From Flavobacteriales bacterium CG18_big_fil_WC_8_21_14_2_50_32_9 (lineage in GTDB: Bacteria; Bacteroidota; Bacteroidia; Flavobacteriales_E; Vicingaceae), in assembly GCA_002770955.1 (NCBI GenBank), contig PCUH01000043.1, forward strand, positions 1-6,101: a stretch of DNA of 6,101 nt, in the 5' to 3' direction. The translations under genes and the position numbers were made by a program. The notes under the pieces were generated by a model. It searched no databases, was not told the DNA's origin, and was given only the letters and a program-made list of their open reading frames with translations. This document shows positions 1 through 5,772 of the stretch, piece after piece; the first letter of the stretch is position 1, and each line of letters opens with the position of its first letter.

Positions 1-153
1 TGAATCTGTTCCAAACCAATAGGCAATAATACCTGTAATAGCCAAGGCAGATGCCATATAGCTAAATACGTTAGATAAAAATGTTTGAGTTATAGCACCA
101 GATGAGGAAGATGTTCTTTCTATAGGGCTTTTAAATAATTTTTTTGTTTCCAT
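1..153 (-). CDS. Bax inhibitor-1/YccA-like membrane protein, N-terminal part (cut by the window edge)
   Basis: The frame opens at an ATG (complement of 151-153) and stays open for 51 codons to the left edge, so only the N-terminus is visible. The protein starts METKKLFKSPIERTSSSSGA, a short polar tail. It then runs into ITQTFLSNVFSYMASALAIT followed by GIIAYWFGTDS, which reads as a first transmembrane helix at about residues 25-47. The pattern of a polar tail, then F-[LM]-S-x-V-[FY]-x-[YW]-M and a helix ending in an aromatic turn, is what I know from Bacteroidota Bax inhibitor-1/YccA proteins. These are seven-helix inner-membrane proteins, some of which work with FtsH in other bacteria; no such link is shown here. 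There is no Shine-Dalgarno sequence, only an A-rich leader. The rest of the protein lies outside the window, so the family call rests on this short stretch. Confidence 0.7.
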   Translation of the reverse strand, partial: METKKLFKSPIERTSSSSGAITQTFLSNVFSYMASALAITGIIAYWFGTDS

Positions 154-185
154 TTTTTTTAGTTTTTTTAAGTTTATTTAGTGGA

Positions 186-222
186 CTGTCTTTTTAGTTA
201 AGAAGTTGGACTTTAAAGACAG
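186..222. repeat. Inverted repeat between folE and the BI-1-like gene
   Basis: CTGTCTTT at 186-193 is repeated in inverted form as AAAGACAG at 215-222, giving a perfect 8-bp stem with a 21-nt loop. It lies in the 116-bp gap downstream of folE and upstream of the BI-1-like gene, both on the minus strand. It could be a weak 3'-end hairpin for folE or a structure in the leader of the next gene. No T-tract follows it in the minus-strand direction, so it is not a canonical intrinsic terminator. The long loop also makes a protein-binding site or chance possible. Confidence 0.3.
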
Positions 223-269
223 ACTCTATTTAAATTATCAAATCTATTACCAAATTATTAAATAAGTCA

Positions 270-908
270 TTATGACAGTTTATTTGAAATTAAACTAATA
301 AATTCTTGTCTAGTACTTTCTTTTTCAAATGCTCCTGTAAATGATGAAGTGGTTGTTAATGAATTTTGTTTTTGAATACCTCTCATTTGCATACACATGT
401 GTTGTGCTTCAATAACAACGGCAACACCTAAGGGTTTCAAACCTTCATTGATACAGTTCTTTATTTCATCAGTTAAACGCTCTTGAACTTGTAATCTTCT
501 GGCAAAAGCATCCACAATACGAGGAATTTTACTTAATCCAACGATGTGTCCGTTTGGAATGTATGCAACATGAGCTTTGCCAAAAAAAGGCAACATGTGA
601 TGTTCGCACAGTGAATAAAGTTCAATATCTTTAACAATAACCATGTGGTTGTGTTTTTCGGCAAATAAAGCTGATTTCAGGATTTCTGTTGGATTCAAAT
701 CATAACCATGTGTTAAATATTGCATAGCCTTGGCAACTCGTTCGGGTGTTTTTTCTAAGCCCTCTCTGGTAACATCTTCTCCTAAATTAATAATGATATC
801 TTTATAACTTGCTGAAAGTGAATTAATTTTTTCCTCATTGTATTGCTCAATTCGTTCGTACCCATCCATGTTGTTCTGAGTACTCATATTATCATTGTAT
901 TTTGACAT
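270..908 (-). CDS. folE: GTP cyclohydrolase I (type IA)
   Basis: A 212-aa cytosolic enzyme that converts GTP to 7,8-dihydroneopterin triphosphate, the entry step to folate, tetrahydropterins and queuosine. The zinc site is complete: C101 and H104 in SLCEHHMLPFFG, and C172 in HMCMQMRG. H103 and H170 match the catalytic histidines known in E. coli FolE (H112, H179). Other family blocks are present: TPERVAKAM (54-62), HVAYIPNG (113-120), VGLSKIPRIVDAFARR (123-138) and QVQERLT (140-146). The first 25 or so residues are polar and poorly conserved. ATGs at codons 8 and 14 are alternative starts, but codon 1 lies only 6 nt after the upstream PTPS/QueD stop, which suits a coupled pair. Length is normal for the family. 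With its neighbour it forms two successive steps of pterin synthesis. Confidence 0.96.
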   Translation of the reverse strand: MSKYNDNMSTQNNMDGYERIEQYNEEKINSLSASYKDIIINLGEDVTREGLEKTPERVAKAMQYLTHGYDLNPTEILKSALFAEKHNHMVIVKDIELYSLCEHHMLPFFGKAHVAYIPNGHIVGLSKIPRIVDAFARRLQVQERLTDEIKNCINEGLKPLGVAVVIEAQHMCMQMRGIQKQNSLTTTSSFTGAFEKESTRQEFISLISNKLS

Positions 909-914
909 ATTTTT

Positions 915-1328
915 TTATTTTCCGAAATATTCGATGTAATTATTTTCTGTTTCAACAATTTTTATGCAGTGTAGTTCACAATTCAATTTATTAATTTCGG
1001 GTTCCAGTTCCTCCCAAAATGAAATAGCGATATTTTCCGCTGAAGTAATTTTTCCTAGCATAAATGGAACATCAATATTAAGATTTTTATGGTCAACTTT
1101 TTCAATTATTAGCTCTCTCACAATTTTGCTGAGATGTTTGAGATTGATAACAAAACCTATTTTTGGATTTATTTCGCCTTTCACAGTAACAAAAAGCTCA
1201 TAATTGTGTCCATGCCAATTTGGATTAGAACATTTTCCAAAAACTTCTAAATTTTTTTCGTCCGACCATTCTGAAAGAAATAATCTATGAGCGGCATTGA
1301 ATCGTTCTCGTCTGGTTAGGTAAATCAT
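915..1328 (-). CDS. queD: 6-pyruvoyl-tetrahydropterin synthase / QueD-family enzyme
   Basis: A 137-aa T-fold enzyme expected to act on 7,8-dihydroneopterin triphosphate, the product of FolE encoded just downstream. Three zinc-binding histidines are visible: H14 in FNAAHRL, and H39 and H41 in WHGHNYEL. C33 in GKCSNPNWHGH is the likely catalytic cysteine, D79-H80 in VDHKNLN supplies the partner His/Asp, and E126 near the C-terminus fits the pterin-anchoring Glu. The C-x5-HGH spacing matches eukaryotic PTPS (CNNPNGHGH), whereas E. coli QueD, as I recall it, has C-x3-HGH. The product may therefore be 6-pyruvoyl-tetrahydropterin rather than the queuosine precursor 6-carboxytetrahydropterin, and the symbol queD is only a family label. 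The start is secure because MIYLTRRERFNAAHR is a typical N-terminus in Bacteroidota. It follows birA by 78 nt and probably has its own promoter. Confidence 0.9.
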   Translation of the reverse strand: MIYLTRRERFNAAHRLFLSEWSDEKNLEVFGKCSNPNWHGHNYELFVTVKGEINPKIGFVINLKHLSKIVRELIIEKVDHKNLNIDVPFMLGKITSAENIAISFWEELEPEINKLNCELHCIKIVETENNYIEYFGK

Positions 1329-1332
1329 GATG

Positions 1333-1340
1333 CAAAATTA
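1333..1340 (-). promoter_or_regulatory. Candidate -7 element of the queD-folE pair
   Basis: Read on the minus strand this is TAATTTTG, a full match to the Bacteroidota -7 consensus TAnnTTTG. It ends 4 nt before the queD ATG, so transcription would start at or next to the start codon, giving a leaderless or nearly leaderless mRNA. No TTG of the -33 type is found 17-23 nt upstream. Such octamers are frequent in AT-rich DNA, hence the modest confidence. Confidence 0.4.
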
Positions 1341-1359
1341 CAATTTAAAAGTGTTGGTG

Positions 1360-1371
1360 TTAAAATTTTAA
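1360..1371. repeat. Perfect 12-bp AT palindrome upstream of queD
   Basis: TTAAAATTTTAA is its own reverse complement. It sits about 20-30 bp upstream of the candidate queD -7 box, roughly where the -33 region would be and where a regulator could bind. It consists only of A and T in a roughly 70% AT region, so chance is a fair explanation. Confidence 0.2.
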
Positions 1372-1376
1372 GAATG

Positions 1377-1396
1377 TTTATGATTTTGCTCATAAA
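1377..1396 (-). terminator. Weak hairpin downstream of birA
   Basis: TTTATGA (1377-1383) and TCATAAA (1390-1396) form a perfect 7-bp stem with a 6-nt loop, 10 nt past the birA stop codon. The stem has only one G-C pair and no clean T-run follows on the minus strand. At best it is a leaky terminator separating birA from queD-folE. Confidence 0.25.
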
Positions 1397-1406
1397 ATTA
1401 GGCGTT

Positions 1407-2153
1407 TCATAAAAAAGTAATTTCTTTGATGTCCATTTCCATTAATTGTTCATCTTTTTGAAGTTGAAGTTTACCCATAGAAGAAACACCAATAATTATA
1501 GCCTTAAATTGTGCTGTTGAAGTAGAAAACTTTCTTTCTTTTTGAAATCCTAATAGATTTTTTAAATATGCCTCATTAATAACAGCATGTTGATTCGATT
1601 TTAATAGAAAATAATTTCGTTCTAGAATTTCTATAAAATTAGCTAACAAGATATTCAAATCGTATGCTTGTGAAGTAATTAATTGTAAAGAAGTTGCGTT
1701 TTTGGTTGTGAAATCGACTTGATTTACATTTAAACCAATACCAATGATGGTATGTTCTATTTTATTGTTTTTCAGTATGTTCTCAATTAAAATTCCTGCT
1801 ATTTTTTTTTCTTTAATATAAATATCATTAGGCCATTTAATGGAAGTGTTTTTAATACCTAATTGGTTTAAAAAACTAATTAGTGCTAACGCAACAATTT
1901 TACTGATTTGAAATTGCTCAACAACAAGTATTTTTGGTGAAATAATTACTGAAAATGTTAAATTTTGACAGGGGTTACTTTCCCAAGAACTTCCCATTTG
2001 TCCTCTACCATGTAATTGATTTTTAGCTACAATAGTTGTTCCTTCCGAAACATAAGTAAGCACTTTAATAAGTGATTTTGCGTATTCATTGGTAGAATCA
2101 ATTTCTTGTAAATGAATTAATTTTTTATCATGGAAAAGGGTATTTAACATCAT
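1407..2153 (-). CDS. birA: Biotin--[acetyl-CoA-carboxylase] ligase, single-domain type
   Basis: A 248-aa enzyme that activates biotin with ATP and transfers it to the carrier-protein lysine of biotin-dependent carboxylases. Conserved blocks run in the expected order: EIDSTNEYAK (17-26), the biotinyl-AMP loop GRGQMGSSWES (49-59), NLTFSVI (64-70), KWPNDIY (106-112), KIAGILIEN (117-125) and GIGLNVN (138-144). A small C-terminal beta domain follows at about 205-248. The N-terminal helix-turn-helix of E. coli BirA is absent, so this is a group I ligase without repressor function. The loop reads GRGQMG where E. coli has GRGRRG; I recall Q at the first of the changed positions as common in Bacteroidota. 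The ORF begins with two adjacent ATGs (2153 and 2150) and either could be used. It is divergent from rsfS. Confidence 0.93.
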   Translation of the reverse strand: MMLNTLFHDKKLIHLQEIDSTNEYAKSLIKVLTYVSEGTTIVAKNQLHGRGQMGSSWESNPCQNLTFSVIISPKILVVEQFQISKIVALALISFLNQLGIKNTSIKWPNDIYIKEKKIAGILIENILKNNKIEHTIIGIGLNVNQVDFTTKNATSLQLITSQAYDLNILLANFIEILERNYFLLKSNQHAVINEAYLKNLLGFQKERKFSTSTAQFKAIIIGVSSMGKLQLQKDEQLMEMDIKEITFL

Positions 2154-2154
2154 C

Positions 2155-2162
2155 CAAAAATA
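2155..2162 (-). promoter_or_regulatory. Candidate -7 element touching the birA start
   Basis: The minus strand reads TATTTTTG, which matches TAnnTTTG and ends one base before the first birA ATG. With usual spacing the transcript would start inside the ATG-ATG pair, leaving the second ATG (2150) as a leaderless start. No TTG lies at -33 distance (the nearest is 11 nt away), so this may be chance in an A/T-rich leader. Confidence 0.25.
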
Positions 2163-2207
2163 GAGAAATGAGGCAATAAAATAAAGGGTTTAACATTTTT
2201 TTTTAAA

Positions 2208-2240
2208 TTGATTTTGTTCAATAGGTTTTCTGTAACTTTG
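2208..2240 (+). promoter_or_regulatory. Promoter of the rsfS-ftsH-DUF2007-cdsA operon
   Basis: TAACTTTG at 2233-2240 matches the Bacteroidota -7 consensus TAnnTTTG. Two TTG triplets can serve as the -33 element: 2208-2210 with a 22-nt spacer, or 2214-2216 with a 16-nt spacer. The first falls in the 17-23 nt range known for Flavobacterium. Transcription would start near 2245-2248, giving a leader of about 15-20 nt before the rsfS ATG. This is the best-formed promoter in the window and the only clear one for the four plus-strand genes. Confidence 0.65.
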
Positions 2241-2263
2241 CACACTTAAACTAAAAAGAGTTA

Positions 2264-2638
2264 ATGGCAAAAACAAAAAAAATTGATGATAAGCAACTTC
2301 TTATGGATGTTATCATTAAAGGACTTCAAGACAAAAAAGCAGAAAATATATTTTGCATAGATATGCGAAAATTAGAAAATGCAGTATCAGAATATTTTAT
2401 TATTTGCACAGGAACATCAAGCACACACGTTGCTGCTTTAGGTGGTGCAGTTGAAGAAGAAGTTAGAAAATCCTTAAAAGACAGACCTTGGCATACCGAA
2501 GGATATCAAAACGCTGAATGGGTTTTGTTGGATTATGTAAATGTGGTGGTGCATATTTTTCAAGCAGAACAACGAGATTTCTATAATTTAGAAGGATTGT
2601 GGGCAGATGCAAAAATCACAAAATTAAAACAAGCATAA
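2264..2638 (+). CDS. rsfS: Ribosomal silencing factor RsfS (YbeB/Iojap family)
   Basis: A 124-aa protein of the Iojap/DUF143 family. Family members bind ribosomal protein uL14 on the 50S subunit and block joining with 30S when nutrients are short. The family core is clear: ENIFCIDMRKLENAVSEYFI (27-46), the small-residue turn CTGTSSTHVAAL (48-59), and the C-terminal signature from about 74 to 116. That signature contains RPWHTEG, NAEWVLLDYVNVVVHIF and RDFYNLEGLWADA. The length is normal with only a short Lys-rich N-terminal extension. The start at 2264 follows the predicted promoter by a very short leader and has no Shine-Dalgarno sequence. It is the first gene of the operon, with ftsH starting 12 nt after its stop. 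Confidence 0.94.
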   Translation: MAKTKKIDDKQLLMDVIIKGLQDKKAENIFCIDMRKLENAVSEYFIICTGTSSTHVAALGGAVEEEVRKSLKDRPWHTEGYQNAEWVLLDYVNVVVHIFQAEQRDFYNLEGLWADAKITKLKQA

Positions 2639-2650
2639 ATTAATTATTTG

Positions 2651-4732
2651 ATGGAAAAAAAGAAAGAAGAAACAAAAAAGACCTTTAAGCCAAAAATTGG
2701 AGGTAATAGTAATAATAATCCAAAAAAACCATTTAGTTTTTATTGGATATATGCTATTGTTGGTATTGCACTTTTATCATTGCAGTTATTAAATTGGAGT
2801 GGAGGAGCTTCTGTTATTACAGAAGCTGAATTTGAAGCCATGGTGATGAATAATGATGTGGAAGAAGTTATTGTTGTTAAAAATAAAGGTATAGCAAAAG
2901 TTACATTAACAAAAGAGGCTTTAGCGAAAGAAGAACATGCCAGAAAAATTAAAAATAATAGTGTTAATGCATCCAAAAATGGACCTCATTACACATTTGA
3001 ATTTAACTCATTAGATAATTTTGATAAGGAATTAAAAAAGTGGTCGGAAGAAAAAAATCTTAAATATAAAACAATAACCGAAGAAGATTGGCTCGGAGGA
3101 ATAATTGGATTTATGTTGCCAATATTGATTATTATTGGAATCTGGATGTTTTTAATGAAAAGAATGTCTGGTGGAGCTGGTCCTGGTGGTCAAATATTTA
3201 ATATTGGAAAATCAAAAGCACAACTGTTTGATAAAGAAAAAAGCATAAAAGTAACCTTCGATGATGTTGCTGGGTTGGAAGGAGCAAAAGAAGAAGTACA
3301 AGAAATAGTAGATTTCTTAAAAAAACCAGAAAAATATACCAACTTAGGAGCAAAAATTCCAAAAGGAGCATTATTAGTTGGCCCTCCTGGTACAGGAAAA
3401 ACCTTATTAGCAAGAGCAGTAGCTGGAGAAGCTAAAGTACCTTTTTTCTCGCTTTCAGGTTCGGATTTTGTTGAAATGTTTGTTGGTGTTGGAGCTTCAA
3501 GGGTAAGAGATTTATTTAAACAAGCTAAAGATAAATCACCTTCCATCATTTTTATTGATGAAATTGATGCTATTGGACGAGCAAGAGGAAAAGGAATGGC
3601 TCAAGGAGCAAACGATGAAAGAGAAAACACACTAAATCAATTACTAACAGAAATGGATGGTTTTGGGACTAATACAGGCGTAATTGTTTTAGCAGCAACC
3701 AATAGAGCCGATGTATTAGATAGGGCATTAGTTCGTCCAGGTCGTTTTGATAGACAAATTCATGTTGATTTGCCTGAAGTACATGAAAGGGAAGAAATTT
3801 TCAAAGTACACTTAAAACCACTAAAAGTTGATGACACGGTTGATCGTATTTTCTTAGCAAAACAAACACCTGGTTTTTCTGGTGCTGATATAGCCAATAT
3901 TTGTAATGAAGCAGCATTAATTGCCGCTCGTCAAAATAAAAAGCAAATTGATAAACAAGATTTTTTAGATGCTGTTGATAGAGTAATAGGAGGATTAGAA
4001 AAGAAAAATAAAATTATTTCTGACCATGAGCGTAAAGCCATTGCTTTTCATGAGGCGGGTCATGCTGCTGTTAGCTGGTTAGTTAAATATGCTTCACCTT
4101 TAGTTAAGGTTACTATTATTCCCAGGGGTCGTTCGCTGGGTGCTGCTTGGTATTTGCCAGAAGAAAGACAAATTACCACAACCGAACAGCTAAAAGATGA
4201 AATGTGTGCAGCTTTAGGAGGTAGAGCAGCCGAACAGCTTATGTTTGGGAAAATTTCTACAGGTGCATTGAGCGATTTGGAGAAAATAACCAAACAAGCC
4301 TATGCAATGATAAGCATTTACGGATTAAGTGAACGATTGGGAAATATTAGTTACTATGATTCATCAGGACAATCTGACTATTCTTTTTCTAAACCTTACT
4401 CAGAAAAAACAGCTCAATTAATTGATGAGGAAGTAAGTAAACTTATTGATGAATCTTATCAACGAACACTTGCTATTCTTGAAAAAAACAAAGATAAATT
4501 AATATTACTTGCAGAGAAATTGCTAGAAAAAGAAGTTATTTTTAGAGATGATTTAGAAGCAATTTTTGGAAGAAGTGCATTTGAAGCTGAACTAAAAGAA
4601 GAAAAGAAAAGCTCAAAGAAAATAGTAAAAACAGTTGTAGTTAGTGAAGATGAAGTTGATGCGACAGATAAAACAACTCCTTTAAATGAAGGAAAACCGA
4701 TAGACGAATCTACTATTGAAAAAGAAAGTTAA
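2651..4732 (+). CDS. ftsH: ATP-dependent zinc metalloprotease FtsH
   Basis: A 693-aa membrane-anchored AAA+ protease that unfolds and degrades damaged or regulatory membrane and cytosolic proteins as a hexamer. An in-frame TTG lies at 2648, but the adjacent ATG at 2651 is the better start; numbering uses that ATG. A Lys-rich N-terminus leads into TM1 (28-48), a periplasmic domain of about 100 residues, and TM2 (148-169). The AAA domain has Walker A GPPGTGKT (244-251), pore motif F277-V-G, Walker B IIFIDEID (D303, E304), and a second region of homology with arginine fingers R362 and R365. The protease has HEAGH (467-471) and the third zinc ligand D542 in STGALSD, so it should be active. The last 45 or so residues are a charged low-complexity tail. 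It follows rsfS by 12 nt and overlaps the next gene by one base. Confidence 0.97.
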   Translation: MEKKKEETKKTFKPKIGGNSNNNPKKPFSFYWIYAIVGIALLSLQLLNWSGGASVITEAEFEAMVMNNDVEEVIVVKNKGIAKVTLTKEALAKEEHARKIKNNSVNASKNGPHYTFEFNSLDNFDKELKKWSEEKNLKYKTITEEDWLGGIIGFMLPILIIIGIWMFLMKRMSGGAGPGGQIFNIGKSKAQLFDKEKSIKVTFDDVAGLEGAKEEVQEIVDFLKKPEKYTNLGAKIPKGALLVGPPGTGKTLLARAVAGEAKVPFFSLSGSDFVEMFVGVGASRVRDLFKQAKDKSPSIIFIDEIDAIGRARGKGMAQGANDERENTLNQLLTEMDGFGTNTGVIVLAATNRADVLDRALVRPGRFDRQIHVDLPEVHEREEIFKVHLKPLKVDDTVDRIFLAKQTPGFSGADIANICNEAALIAARQNKKQIDKQDFLDAVDRVIGGLEKKNKIISDHERKAIAFHEAGHAAVSWLVKYASPLVKVTIIPRGRSLGAAWYLPEERQITTTEQLKDEMCAALGGRAAEQLMFGKISTGALSDLEKITKQAYAMISIYGLSERLGNISYYDSSGQSDYSFSKPYSEKTAQLIDEEVSKLIDESYQRTLAILEKNKDKLILLAEKLLEKEVIFRDDLEAIFGRSAFEAELKEEKKSSKKIVKTVVVSEDEVDATDKTTPLNEGKPIDESTIEKES

Positions 4733-4947
4733 TGACTCAAAAGTGGGTGCTAATTCATACAACAAGCAATGCCAATTCGGCTCAAATTGTAAAGGGTGTT
4801 TTGGAAAACAATGCAATTAATGTTGTTATAATTAATAAAAAAGATTCGATGCACTTGCATTTAACTAATGCAGTTATTGAATTATATGTTAACCCAAATG
4901 ATGTTGTTAATGCTAAATACATTATCGAAAAAAACAAATTGAATTAA
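4732..4947 (+). CDS. Small DUF2007-like protein (putative signal-transducing family)
   Basis: A 71-aa soluble protein with no signal peptide or membrane segment. The pattern is beta (WVLIHTTSN, 5-13), alpha (SAQIVKGVLENNAI, 16-29), beta (NVVIINKKDS, 30-39), then beta-alpha (IELYVNPNDVVNAKYIIEK, 49-67). This is the layout of the DUF2007 family, a PII-like or ACT-like fold named putative signal-transducing protein; no biochemical function is established to my knowledge. Its ATG shares the last base of the ftsH stop (TAATG), a translational-coupling arrangement, and cdsA begins 3 nt after its stop. That tight placement suggests a job connected to FtsH or CdsA, but this is inference from position. 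No catalytic or metal-binding motif is visible, and H41/H43 are probably not conserved. The family assignment is by recognition of pattern only. Confidence 0.75.
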   Translation: MTQKWVLIHTTSNANSAQIVKGVLENNAINVVIINKKDSMHLHLTNAVIELYVNPNDVVNAKYIIEKNKLN

Positions 4948-4950
4948 CTA

Positions 4951-5772
4951 ATGCTTCAACGAACCATAACTGGATTTTTTTTCGTATCTATTTTGTTGGC
5001 TGCTATTTATTTTGGTGCTTATTCATCGCTTTTTATTTTTATCATTATTGTTTTGTTGGGTATTGATGAGTTTTATTCATTAGTAAAAAAAAGTAAAGAA
5101 ATTAAGCCAATTGCTTTTTTTGGTACATTTGCAGGGTTAGTTATCTTTCTTTTGTTGGCAATGGCTGCTCAGCAAACTATTCCTTACACTTATACATTTT
5201 TTTGCATCCCTTTTGTTTTTATTTTTTTCATTATCGAGTTATACCGAAAAAAGAACCATGCATTTTTAAACATTGCCTACACGCTTTTAGCGATAATTTA
5301 CGTAGTACTTCCATTTGCAATGTTGTATCACATAGGGTTTTATAATGGAAATAAATTTACAGATACCTTTAATTATCAGATTATTATAGGTTTTTTTCTG
5401 ATACTTTGGGCTAATGATACTGGAGCATATTTAGCTGGTAGGTTTTTTGGAAAACACAAACTCTTTGAACGAATTTCTCCAAAAAAAACATGGGAAGGAA
5501 GTATTGGCGGAGGTTTATTTGCTCTTCTTTGGGCTTATTTAATTAGTTTGTTTTTTGATGATTTAGCTCTAAACCAATGGTTCATACTTGCCAGTATTAC
5601 CGTAATTTTTGGTGGATTAGGTGATTTAGTAGAATCAATGCACAAACGCAACCTAACTATCAAAGATTCTGGAAAATTGCTTCCTGGTCATGGTGGAATT
5701 TTAGATCGGTTTGATGGTTTGTTTTTGGCTGTTCCTTTTATTTATACTTATTTACAATTTATTTCCAAATAG
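4951..5772 (+). CDS. cdsA: Phosphatidate cytidylyltransferase (CDP-diacylglycerol synthase)
   Basis: A 273-aa integral membrane enzyme that makes CDP-diacylglycerol from phosphatidic acid and CTP, the branch point for phosphatidylethanolamine and phosphatidylglycerol. There are about seven or eight hydrophobic helices, including roughly 6-22, 25-41, 53-72, 79-97, 107-127, 143-160, 184-201 and 210-222. The family signature spans S229 to D255 and includes KDSG (238-241), PGHGGILDRFD (245-255) and the metal-binding Asp residues. It departs from the usual pattern by having H231 where a hydrophobic residue (F in E. coli ESMFKR) is common. The cytosolic block WANDTGAYLAGRFFGK (153-168) and SPKKTWEGSIGG (176-187) is intact. 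It is the last gene of the operon. I recall psd (phosphatidylserine decarboxylase) often following cdsA in Flavobacteriia, but it is not in the next 329 bp. Confidence 0.95.
   Translation: MLQRTITGFFFVSILLAAIYFGAYSSLFIFIIIVLLGIDEFYSLVKKSKEIKPIAFFGTFAGLVIFLLLAMAAQQTIPYTYTFFCIPFVFIFFIIELYRKKNHAFLNIAYTLLAIIYVVLPFAMLYHIGFYNGNKFTDTFNYQIIIGFFLILWANDTGAYLAGRFFGKHKLFERISPKKTWEGSIGGGLFALLWAYLISLFFDDLALNQWFILASITVIFGGLGDLVESMHKRNLTIKDSGKLLPGHGGILDRFDGLFLAVPFIYTYLQFISK

Noticed and set aside
239..246. TAGATTTG on the minus strand as a -7 box for the BI-1-like gene
   Set aside because: It matches TAnnTTTG but has no TTG 17-23 nt upstream and would give a leader of about 80 nt; not enough to call.
964..1203. 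79-codon plus-strand ORF inside queD
   Set aside because: It is antisense to a conserved enzyme with all active-site residues; its protein is Ser/Leu/Ile-rich with no recognisable motif.
2648..2650. TTG as the ftsH start codon
   Set aside because: It is immediately followed by an in-frame ATG at 2651, which gives the same protein minus one residue; ATG is far more likely and leaves a normal 12-nt gap after rsfS.
3190..3549. 119-codon minus-strand ORF inside ftsH (and a shorter one in another frame)
   Set aside because: It lies opposite the Walker A/Walker B part of ftsH and its composition simply mirrors the conserved AAA codons.
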